Shown here piece by piece: positions 17,799 to 26,206 of a stretch of 64,000 bases of DNA. The first letter of the stretch is position 1. Every line of letters begins with the position of its first letter. The notes beneath the pieces are model-generated. The model was given only the letters and a program-made list of their open reading frames with translations, did not search any database and was not told the DNA's origin. Made by a program: the position numbers and the translations under genes. The stretch is from an uncultured Chitinophagaceae bacterium (GTDB lineage Bacteria > Bacteroidota > Bacteroidia > Chitinophagales > Chitinophagaceae), in the NCBI GenBank assembly GCA_937958995.1, contig CALGAP010000010.1, positions 248,001 to 312,000 of the forward strand. Reading direction: 5' to 3'.

Positions 17799-19340
17799 AT
17801 GAAAAAGATTACTGCTGTTATTCTGCTCTCATTTTTTTCAATTGCCCTGTACAGTCAAACGACTAATGCCTATGCAACCATACAAGGCAATTCAAATCTC
17901 ACCATCAGCCGTCATATTTACGGTCATTTCTCCGAGCATCTCGGTCGCTGTATTTATGATGGTTTCTGGGTTGATGAATCGCTGAACGTGCCAAAGAAAG
18001 GCCGTATCAGGATGGATATTGTAGAAGCACTGAAGAAGATCAATATTCCCAACCTGCGCTGGCCGGGGGGATGTTTTGCCGATGAATACCACTGGCGCGA
18101 TGGCATTGGTCCGCGCGAACAACGTCCCAAGATGGTAAACACCAACTGGGGCGGCGTGACTGAAGACAATAGTTTCGGTACTCACGAATTTCTCGAACTC
18201 TGCAGCCTGCTCGGCGCTGAGCCTTATATCTGCGGCAACGTAGGTAGTGGCACAGTAGAAGAAATGTCGAAATGGATTGAATACCTCAATTTCGACGGTG
18301 TCAGCCCGATGGCTGATCTCCGCAGACAAAACGGCCGCAACGAACCCTGGCGCGTACAATTCTGGGGTGTGGGCAACGAAAACTGGGGCTGCGGTGGTAA
18401 CATGACTGCTGAATTTTACGCCGATCAATACAAGCGCTATGCGTCTTATGTAAAAAACTATCCTAATGCGATGGTAAAGAAAATCGCAGGTGGTCCAAGC
18501 GATGGCGATTATCACTGGACAGAAGTGCTGATGAAAAATGTAGGTCCGCGGCTGATGTGGGGACTTTCACTGCACAGTTATACTATTCCGGTGAACTGGC
18601 AGAAGAAAGGTTCGGCTACCAATTTCCCCGAAGAGGAATATATCAGCGCACTCAAGAGCTGCCTGCGCATGGAGCAATACATAAAAGGTCATAGTGCCAT
18701 TATGGACCGTTACGATCCTCAGAAGCGCGTAGCGCTGGTGGTTGACGAATGGGGTATCTGGACCGATGTAGAACCCGGCACCAATCCCGGCTTTTTGTTC
18801 CAGCAAAACAGTCTGCGCGACGCGCTGATCGCCGCTACCACCCTGAACATTTTCAACAATCACTGCGATCGCGTAAAGATGGCCAACCTGGCGCAGACCG
18901 TCAACGTGCTGCAGGCGCTGATTTTGACCGATAAGGAAAAAATGCTGCTTACACCCACTTATCATGTGTTTGACCTGTATAAAGTGCACCACGATGCTAC
19001 CTGGCTGCCGGTACAGCTTTCTACTCCCGACTATGTATTGGGCGATACACGCGTGCCGGCCGTGAACCTTTCTGCTTCGCGCGATAAGAATGGTGTAGTG
19101 CATCTCACTATTGTGAACCTCGATCCCGCGAAGAAGATCACACTGACAGCCGGCTTATCAAACATCAGCTGGAGCAGCGTGGAAGGTCAGCAGCTGACCT
19201 CGGCTAAATATACCGATCATAACACTTTCGACAAACCGAATACCGTGGTGCCTCAAAAATTCACTGGTGCTAAAAAACAAGGAAATGACCTGGTAGTTGA
19301 GTTGCCCGCGAAGTCGGTGGTATTGCTCACCCTGAAGTAA
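17799..19340 (+). CDS. GH51 alpha-L-arabinofuranosidase
   Basis: A 513-residue secreted arabinofuranosidase (signal peptide 1-20, ending ALYSQ). Acid/base Glu194 is in WGVGNENWGCGG, and the nucleophile Glu317 is in VVDEWGIW. The typical GH51 blocks RWPGGCFADEYHWRDGIGP (about 87-105) and the C-terminal beta domain (about 380-513) are complete. It removes terminal arabinofuranose from arabinan, arabinoxylan or related side chains. The start at 17799 is preferred over an upstream in-frame ATG because it gives a standard signal peptide. It is the last gene of the mannanase operon, 84 bp after the epimerase and preceded by a perfect hairpin. Confidence 0.93.
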   Translation: MKKITAVILLSFFSIALYSQTTNAYATIQGNSNLTISRHIYGHFSEHLGRCIYDGFWVDESLNVPKKGRIRMDIVEALKKINIPNLRWPGGCFADEYHWRDGIGPREQRPKMVNTNWGGVTEDNSFGTHEFLELCSLLGAEPYICGNVGSGTVEEMSKWIEYLNFDGVSPMADLRRQNGRNEPWRVQFWGVGNENWGCGGNMTAEFYADQYKRYASYVKNYPNAMVKKIAGGPSDGDYHWTEVLMKNVGPRLMWGLSLHSYTIPVNWQKKGSATNFPEEEYISALKSCLRMEQYIKGHSAIMDRYDPQKRVALVVDEWGIWTDVEPGTNPGFLFQQNSLRDALIAATTLNIFNNHCDRVKMANLAQTVNVLQALILTDKEKMLLTPTYHVFDLYKVHHDATWLPVQLSTPDYVLGDTRVPAVNLSASRDKNGVVHLTIVNLDPAKKITLTAGLSNISWSSVEGQQLTSAKYTDHNTFDKPNTVVPQKFTGAKKQGNDLVVELPAKSVVLLTLK

Positions 19341-19352
19341 TAAAAAATTACG

Positions 19353-19375
19353 ACGCCGCTGTAGTACTGCGGCGT
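19353..19375 (-). terminator. Terminator hairpin for the HAD gene
   Basis: ACGCCGC (19353-19359) pairs with GCGGCGT (19369-19375). Read on the minus strand, the stem is followed by a T-rich run (complement of 19343-19350). It lies 110 bp past the stop of the minus-strand HAD gene and would end that transcript inside the 3' region of the opposing operon. Confidence 0.6.
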
Positions 19376-19442
19376 TGAAGCGCTGTTCTTATAATGGTAA
19401 TTTTCTCATCATGTAGTTTTTGAATCATTGCTTACGCGATGT

Positions 19443-19479
19443 CAGGCTGCTGTAGTCTTACAGCAGCCTGTTCTTTTTT
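19443..19479 (+). terminator. Strong rho-independent terminator of the mannan/arabinan operon
   Basis: CAGGCTGCTGTA (19443-19454) and TACAGCAGCCTG (19459-19470) form a perfect 12-bp stem with a GTCT loop, followed on the plus strand by TTCTTTTTT (19471-19479). It ends the GH26-GH51 transcript just before the stop codon of the convergent HAD gene. Confidence 0.85.
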
Positions 19480-19487
19480 GAAGCAAT

Positions 19488-20144
19488 TTATTTTATCAAC
19501 TCACCCGGCGTTAAACCCACGTAATCCTTTATATAACGCAACACATTCGGATACTTCTCAAACTCATGCTGTTCGTGCAGCAGTGTCAGCACCACGCTGT
19601 TCATACCCGCATTCAGCGCGGCTTCCACGCCTTTGGGCGCATCTTCAAACACGAGACAGTTGGTGGCGTCGATGCCTAGTTGTTGCGCGGCTTTGGTATA
19701 CGTCTCCGGATCGGGTTTACTTACGCTCACATCGTCGGCACTGACGATAGTTTTGAAGAAATGCCTGATATTAAGATTATCCAGCACAAAGTCGATATTG
19801 AAGGTAATGGCCGCTGAGCCGATGGCCATAGGTATATTTTGTTCGTAGGCCTTTTGCAGGAATTCGTGCAAACCCGGTATCAGTCTCAGGTGTGGCCGAA
19901 ATTCCTGCTGGTATCTCTTTTCTTTCTCCATAGAGATCCTGTCCATTTCTTCCTGCGAAAAATGTCCCGGTCCAAATACGCGCACCAGCAGCTCGGCATT
20001 TTTACCATACATATGACTTTTTACTTCTTCCCAGCTCAGGTTAGCGCCCAGTTCATCGTTCAGCACATGGTACCAGGCTTTTACGTGAAACTGCATATCG
20101 TCTATCATCGTTCCGTTGAGGTCGAATATGAAGGCTTTCGTCAT
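19488..20144 (-). CDS. HAD hydrolase, beta-phosphoglucomutase-like
   Basis: A 218-residue HAD-superfamily protein of the beta-phosphoglucomutase-like group. Motif I reads FDLNGTMIDD: Asp8 (nucleophile) is kept, but the second acid of DxD is Asn10. Motif II lies in AIGSAAITFN and motifs III/IV in SKPDPETYTKAA and LVFEDAPKGVEAA. The cap domain is the short helical C1 type (about 17-85). The Asn in place of the general-acid Asp should change catalysis, so sugar-phosphate mutase or phosphatase activity is not assured. The ATG at 20142-20144 was chosen over an upstream alternative. It converges on the arabinofuranosidase operon. Confidence 0.8.
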   Translation of the reverse strand: MTKAFIFDLNGTMIDDMQFHVKAWYHVLNDELGANLSWEEVKSHMYGKNAELLVRVFGPGHFSQEEMDRISMEKEKRYQQEFRPHLRLIPGLHEFLQKAYEQNIPMAIGSAAITFNIDFVLDNLNIRHFFKTIVSADDVSVSKPDPETYTKAAQQLGIDATNCLVFEDAPKGVEAALNAGMNSVVLTLLHEQHEFEKYPNVLRYIKDYVGLTPGELIK

Positions 20145-20261
20145 GTTTCCTGCCAATTTTTGGTGAAAGGGCAAAAATACCGGTTACACAGCTTATTTTG
20201 ACTTTATGTGTTAGGTGTGAGCGGAGTCTTGCTTCACCAAACCAGTTTTGGTCAAAATATC

Positions 20262-22094
20262 CTAGCGGCCCCTAAACCTCACCTCCAACTTACACCCCTT
20301 ACCCGGGCTCGACGTAATCTTCACTTTTCCATTAAACAACTCCGCCCGGTTCATAATATTCGTAATCCCAATTCCCTTCCGCTTTTCACCCACATTAAAA
20401 CCCTTACCATTATCTGCAATCAATAACCTCAATATGCCTTCATTTTCATGCAACTTTATACTTACCTCGCTCGCTTCCGCATGTTTAATAATATTGTTCA
20501 GTTGTTCCTGCACAATCCTGAACACCGTCATCTTAAGTTTATCATCCAATGACTGTTCATCAAACAGCTTCACGTCCAGCTTGATCCTGAATTTATTCGC
20601 CACGCGTATACTATCCACCAAATCCTCCAGCGACAATTTCAAGCCCACCTCGCTGTGAAATGATTGTATCAAAGATTTTGATAAACTGCGAATCTCCTCA
20701 ATGGCGGTGCCGATGATATTACTGCTTCGCTCAATCATCTCGCGCGAAGGATGATTCAAATCCACACAGTTGAGACACAACCTCGCCGTGCTCAATATCT
20801 GCGTCACATTATCATGCAGTTCCCTGCCAATACCTTCTCGTTCTTTCTCCGTGGCTGCAATGGTGGCTTTGACAATTTCCTGTTGACGATGGAGTTTTTC
20901 TTCGATCAACTGGTTTTGCAGGCGAATTTTTTCTGTTATATCATTTGCGAGGACTAAATAAGATTCCTGGCCTTTGTAATTGATGGTATGCACCAGCACT
21001 TCCACCGAAATTTGTCCACCGTTTCGCTTCACGTGATTTCGCTGGATACGCTTGTTGGTATTGCAGGCCGCTGCCCATACTTGTTTCAGGTTGCTCTGCT
21101 CGGGAACTGGTAGCAGTCCATAGGCAGTCATTTTCAAAAACTCCTTGCGACTGTACCCGTATTGCTTGATAGCGGCTTCGTTCACTTCCAAAAAGTGCAA
21201 GGTGGAAGCATCGCAAACCAGGATGGGGAGGGGACTGTTATTGAATAAATTCCTGTACAGGTCTTCGCTTTCCTTGATCAGCTTCTCCGCTTTCTTGTGC
21301 CCGGTAATGTCGCGGAAATTGCAGACAATGCCATTAATATCGGGGTTGTGCAGCAGGTTAGACACGATGCCTTCGGTAAATATCAGCCTGCCGTCGCGGG
21401 TCTTGGCGCGGGCCTGGACAGACAACTATTTGCCGGGGTACATCAACAGGTCGAGGAATTTCTCGGCCAGCTCGGCGATATCTTCAGGATGCAAAAACTC
21501 ATAGAAGCTGGCGCCGGTAAGCTCGGAAGGGGAGATGCCGAAGTTTTTCTCGATAGAGGGACTACCGTATACAATCTGCCCTTCGCCATTCAATACCACC
21601 GTAATGTCGGAACTGTTCTCGATCAGCGCGCGGAAGCGCATTTCGGCGGCTTTCAGGCGGCGGTCGTTGATGACTTTCAGGGTGATGTCGCGGGCAAAAC
21701 AGGAAAGACCGGTTACTATATCGCCATCACGTATTGGGTCAACCGAAACCTCGCAGATGCAGGTCTTGCCGCCAATCCTGAATTCTTCGGTAAATCGTTG
21801 TATTTGTCCTGCAAATCCCTCCTGGTATATGCGGCTCCAGGCGCGGGTTTTAGAGGCGTCGATCATTTCAAGAAAATCCATCACCTTATCGCCGGGTTGA
21901 GGGTCGATGCCTGCAATCTCTCTTATCTTTTTTCGCAGGGCGCTGTTGAGAATAATATATCGCAGGTTGGTGTCGATGCTCCACACATACCCGTCGAAGT
22001 TTTCGACGATGGCGGTGAGGTTGGCTTCATTACGGGACTTTTGCGGAAGGATGGTTTGGGACGCGCTGGTCTGATCGGTTATAAAATTTTTCAT
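20262..22094 (-). pseudogene. Multi-PAS sensor histidine kinase broken by an in-frame TAG
   Basis: One reading frame of 611 codons from the ATG at 22092-22094 to the stop at 20262, interrupted only by TAG at 21426-21428 (codon 223). On both sides the protein continues the same PAS domain: ...LLMYPGK, stop, LSVQARAKTRDGRLIF... Layout is PAS1 (about 20-125), PAS2 (about 130-250, broken), PAS3 (about 260-375), HisKA_3 with ERELHDNVTQ-type H-box (GRELHDN) near 428, then an ATPase domain with LLIADNGKGFN near the end. A CAG-to-TAG change is the simplest cause. It is either a recent pseudogene, a sequencing error, or a read-through case. No cognate regulator gene is adjacent. Confidence 0.85.
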
Positions 22095-22369
22095 GCAACT
22101 CAATTATGTCATCAAATATTTGTACGTAGGGTATGTGAACTAACCGGTCCTGTGACAGGAAGAGTTGCTACTTATCAGACGAGTTATGATTCGCCGGAGA
22201 GAAGGGGTGTTTGCTTTTTTGATGTAAACTCTTATAAATTTAGAGATTATGCCACAATAAACCACCCGTTTTACCTTTAAAACTTTCAACTGGGAATTCA
22301 TGAATGACTGCCTGTAAAAGGTAAACTGCTTAATGCACTGGCAATGAACATTTCTACTATTTTTACAAT

Positions 22370-23509
22370 ATGGATGTGAGTTCTAAAGGCGCAGCCCGGT
22401 TATCAATCGGGGCTTTCTTTTTTTTGGCAGGTGCTTGTTTCGCCAGTTGGGCTTCACGCATACCGGATATAAAGCAGCATCTTCATCTGAGCGAAGGCGG
22501 ACTGGGCGCAGTCTTGCTGGCATTACCGATAGGACTCCTTATTTCTCTTCCCTTCTCCGGCTGGCTCGTGTCGCGTTTTGGCAGCCGGCAAATGGTCATA
22601 CCCGCCGCTATCACCTATGCTTTATTGTTGCCCCTGATCGGTTTAGCCAACTATGCCTGGCAACTCGTTGGTATTTTGTTCTTTTTTGGCCTGGTGGGCA
22701 ACCTGCTTAATATCGCCATGAACACGCAGGCTGTAAGTCTCGAAGCGCTCTATGGACGTTCCATCATTGCGTCTTTTCACGGCATCTGGAGCCTGGCGGG
22801 TTTTACCGGCGCCTCCATTGGTACGCTGATGGTGAACCTGCGCTTCTCGCCGCTGCAACATTTTATGATCATCAGTGCGGCGGCCATGATTATCACCTTT
22901 CTTTGTTTCAGGAACACTTTGAAAAGGGATATTAATACCGATAGTGAAAAACCACTTTTTGCCAAACCTGATAAAAGACTGCTTAACCTGGGACTGATTG
23001 CGCTTTGCTGTATGGTGTGTGAAGGAACTATGTTCGACTGGAGCGGCGTTTATTTCAGAAAAGTAGTGGAAGTGCCGCAGGGACTCACCACTTTAGGATA
23101 TACCGCCTTTATGAGCACCATGGCAGGTGGCCGTTTTGTGGGCGACTGGCTCGCTACGCGCTTAGGTACCAAACGCATGTTGCAAAACAGCGGCATTATC
23201 ATCGCGACGGGACTTTCAATCGCCATTATTTTCCCCCATGTCATTCCTGCCACTGCAGGATTTCTGCTGGTAGGCATCGGCGTTTCGTCGGTGGTGCCGC
23301 TGGTATATGGCTCCGCAGGCCGCTCGAAAAATTTTACACCGGGTGTGGCGCTGGCTGCCGTATCCACAGTGGGCTATCTCGGGTTCCTGGCTGGTCCGCC
23401 CATGATCGGTTTTATTGCAGAGGCCGCCAGTTTACGCTGGTCATTCACCGTAATAGCAGTGTTAGGGTTTTGTACTACTGTTATTGCATCGAAGACAAAA
23501 TTCGATTAG
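22370..23509 (+). CDS. MFS transporter
   Basis: A 379-residue inner-membrane protein with about 12 hydrophobic segments. The N-terminal half shows ASWASRIPDIKQHLHLSEGGLG and SGWLVSRFGSR, a pattern common in a group of bacterial MFS exporters/sugar permeases of unknown substrate. It ends 4 bp inside the convergent treY gene. A 9-bp inverted repeat (TTTACCTTT at 22270-22278, AAAGGTAAA at 22317-22325) lies 44 bp upstream. The substrate cannot be predicted. Confidence 0.85.
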   Translation: MDVSSKGAARLSIGAFFFLAGACFASWASRIPDIKQHLHLSEGGLGAVLLALPIGLLISLPFSGWLVSRFGSRQMVIPAAITYALLLPLIGLANYAWQLVGILFFFGLVGNLLNIAMNTQAVSLEALYGRSIIASFHGIWSLAGFTGASIGTLMVNLRFSPLQHFMIISAAAMIITFLCFRNTLKRDINTDSEKPLFAKPDKRLLNLGLIALCCMVCEGTMFDWSGVYFRKVVEVPQGLTTLGYTAFMSTMAGGRFVGDWLATRLGTKRMLQNSGIIIATGLSIAIIFPHVIPATAGFLLVGIGVSSVVPLVYGSAGRSKNFTPGVALAAVSTVGYLGFLAGPPMIGFIAEAASLRWSFTVIAVLGFCTTVIASKTKFD

Positions 23510-26199
23510 AGTTTCTCCAGCACAGCCACGGGAAATGATTGGAGAATTTCTTGCAGTGCAAGTTGACTGCTGCTGGTGAATGTTTCCCCGGTGAAGATAT
23601 TTCTCCAGTGACCGGGCAATTCAATATTGCCAGCATAACTTTTGTCGAGCGTTTTTTTGTTTGCATACCTGCTCACAATGTTCAGCGGCGCAATTACCGC
23701 AATTTGTTTTCCGTCGTACCTTCTCGAATAGGCAATTGCTTCCGTTTCGCCGGAGTTGATGGGTATGGGAGAATATTCTCCCTCAGTAAACAAAGTCGGG
23801 TCGTTTCTTCGATAGTGTAGCAATTTGTGTGTCACCAGCATTTTTTCATAACCCTCGCGCCAGTTTTCATTTACAAAACTGATCAGCGATGGATTGCCCT
23901 CTTTTTCTTTCTCCGTTATTTGTGCCAGCATTTGCCTGCGCTTGGCATAATCAACGGGCCGGCGGTTATCAGGGTCTACAAAACTAAAATCCCACAATTC
24001 GCTGCCCTGGTAAATATCGGGTATGCCGGGTGCAGTTAGCTTGATTACTGTCTGCACCAGCGAATATATAGAAGCAAATTCGCTTACTTTTTCAGCAAAG
24101 GGTGTAAGACTGCCAAGGAAAGCGTGCTGCCGATCGAGTAGTTTTTTGATGAATTGCACGCAGGCATTTTCATAGTCTTCTGCTGGCGACTCATAGTTGC
24201 TGTTCATCTTTGATTCGCGAAGGGCTTTTACGATAAACGCTTCCATTCGCTCCACTAGTTCATCATCATCGGGTTTTCCGGTGATGGGCCAGCCGCCAAT
24301 GAGAGATTGATAGATAAAATATTCGTCGTTGACCGAGGGTGTTGCTTTCCCTTCAATCTGCTGGCGAACCGATGCATTCATTTCAAACCAATCTTTTACT
24401 TTCTGTTTCCATTCCTCCGCCATCTCACTGAGCACATTGATTCGCATGCGGGCATCTTCACCGCGCTTAGTATCGTGGGTGCTGGTGGCGTTCAGCGAGA
24501 GCGCGTTTTGCTGCCGGCGGGTACGCATAATCTCGTGAAACTGATCCACGGAAATGGAAGGCACTGAAGGGTCGTCGCCTACTTCATTGTGCGAGATCAG
24601 GTGATTATATACATAAAAAGTGGTGTCTTCAACTCCTTTCGCCGTAAGCGGACCGGTAAATTGCATCAGGCGGCTGAAGAATGTTTTGAAATTGGTGAGA
24701 GCAGGTTCATCGGCCTCTTTACCGTTGAAAAGGTTTTGCATGTATTCGATTTCTTCGCGGCAATCGGGTCGCATCTTTAGTGCCGTTTTGAATGCCTCTT
24801 TCATAACCTCGGCTTCTGCCTCCTGCAAGGGATGACTATCCGGGTAAATGCGGTACACCGGCAGCGCAATCATCAATGCGGCAATCGTTTGTTTTATTTT
24901 TTCCCGGGAAAAATTCTTTTGCAGTTGCAGCTCAAAAAATTGCCGGGTAAGATTGTCCCATTCACCCGCCATGTGTTTTTCGAGGATAAGGGTTTTGTTA
25001 TTATTTACTAATTCTTTGTAGGAAGTCTGGCCAGCTACCAGTTCCCGGTAAAATTGCAGCAATTGCTCCGCCCCCGTGCCGCTGGTGAGTAAGCGATTGG
25101 TGTAAGAAAGGAATTCATAGCCACTCGTTCCGTTCAGTTTCCAGCGTGAAGGGATATGTTCGTTGGCTTCTAAAATTTTTTCAGCGATGATGTAACAACC
25201 TTTGCCAAACAGTTTCCTCAGTCGGGATATATACTGGGTCGGATTATACAATCCATCGATATGATCGATGCGCAACCCATGTATTATTCCCTGGGTTGAC
25301 AATGCATGTAAAAAGCGGTGGTATTCTTCGAAAACCTGTTCGTCTTCCATACGCAGGCAAATCAGGTTGTTGACGGTAAAAAAACGCCGGTAGTTGATTT
25401 CCTGCATAGTTCTTTGCCAGTGACAGAGTATGTAGTGTTGCTGCTGCAACAACAGTTGCATTTTGGTTGAGTCATTGTTAATGCGCTCCAGCGCGTGATT
25501 GATCTTGTTGCATTTCGATGGTGTATCAAGACAGTTGGCTATCCATCCTTCTTTCAGGTCTTTCCAGTCTTCATAGCTCATTCCCGACATGCCTTTATCA
25601 GCGAGCGTTTTAATGGAGTTGTAAATCGGTGCGCTATGTTCGGCTTCTTCTACCAATGCTGCTAAATAGTAGTAAGCAGCGAGAGAAAGCGGGTAGCAAC
25701 TGTCATAGACACGAATGCAAAATCCTTCTTCGGAAAACGTGAGTTTTATATCCCGGTTTTCAATGGCAGTTTCCAAATCTGATCCTAAAAACGGCACCAT
25801 TAGTTTCCCGCTCAAGTCAGGATCGGGATGCAGGAGATTGATATCAAAATAGCGATAATACTCCGAATGGGCATTGCGATCCAGCACATCCATCAGGCGA
25901 AAATTTTCGGGAGCAAAGGCCATATGGTTGGGCACTATGTCTTGCAGCCAGTTCATATTTTTCGCCGCCAGCCTGTCGCCGATAGTCTTGAGTGTTGATA
26001 AGGTTCCGATTTCAGGGTTGATGGTGTGCGGGTCAGTGACATCATAACCATGCATGCTACCGGGCGAAGCTGTTGTGACGGGTGAGGCGTAAACAGTGCT
26101 CACACCCAACTGATGCAGATAATCGATGATGTTTTGCAATTGCTCCAGCCTGAAATCTTTATTGAGTTGTATTCTATATGTTGATGATGGTATGTGCAT
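23506..26199 (-). CDS. treY: Malto-oligosyltrehalose synthase (TreY)
   Basis: An 897-residue GH13 enzyme that rearranges the reducing-end linkage of maltodextrins to a trehalose linkage, in the cytoplasm. The N-terminus STYRIQLNKDFRLEQLQNII and the blocks VYASPVTTASPGSMHGYDVTDP, DIVPNHMA (near 85), GLRIDHIDGLYNP and IIAEKILEANEHIP (near 340) are TreY hallmarks. The ATG at 26197-26199 was chosen over an upstream TTG. It follows treZ by 7 bp on the same strand. The usual third enzyme TreX is absent; a debranching enzyme exists far away at 58752. Confidence 0.94.
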   Translation of the reverse strand: MHIPSSTYRIQLNKDFRLEQLQNIIDYLHQLGVSTVYASPVTTASPGSMHGYDVTDPHTINPEIGTLSTLKTIGDRLAAKNMNWLQDIVPNHMAFAPENFRLMDVLDRNAHSEYYRYFDINLLHPDPDLSGKLMVPFLGSDLETAIENRDIKLTFSEEGFCIRVYDSCYPLSLAAYYYLAALVEEAEHSAPIYNSIKTLADKGMSGMSYEDWKDLKEGWIANCLDTPSKCNKINHALERINNDSTKMQLLLQQQHYILCHWQRTMQEINYRRFFTVNNLICLRMEDEQVFEEYHRFLHALSTQGIIHGLRIDHIDGLYNPTQYISRLRKLFGKGCYIIAEKILEANEHIPSRWKLNGTSGYEFLSYTNRLLTSGTGAEQLLQFYRELVAGQTSYKELVNNNKTLILEKHMAGEWDNLTRQFFELQLQKNFSREKIKQTIAALMIALPVYRIYPDSHPLQEAEAEVMKEAFKTALKMRPDCREEIEYMQNLFNGKEADEPALTNFKTFFSRLMQFTGPLTAKGVEDTTFYVYNHLISHNEVGDDPSVPSISVDQFHEIMRTRRQQNALSLNATSTHDTKRGEDARMRINVLSEMAEEWKQKVKDWFEMNASVRQQIEGKATPSVNDEYFIYQSLIGGWPITGKPDDDELVERMEAFIVKALRESKMNSNYESPAEDYENACVQFIKKLLDRQHAFLGSLTPFAEKVSEFASIYSLVQTVIKLTAPGIPDIYQGSELWDFSFVDPDNRRPVDYAKRRQMLAQITEKEKEGNPSLISFVNENWREGYEKMLVTHKLLHYRRNDPTLFTEGEYSPIPINSGETEAIAYSRRYDGKQIAVIAPLNIVSRYANKKTLDKSYAGNIELPGHWRNIFTGETFTSSSQLALQEILQSFPVAVLEKL

Positions 26200-26206
26200 A
26201 ATAGGT

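Noticed and set aside
21423..21425. Separate downstream kinase gene starting with TTG right after the TAG
   Set aside because: The TTG lies mid-PAS domain with no start signals; the two frames are more simply one interrupted gene.
21297..22280. Long plus-strand ORF (327 codons) antisense to the PAS kinase
   Set aside because: It lies opposite a domain-rich kinase gene with clear motifs and shows no family features itself; the reading is a shadow of the other strand.
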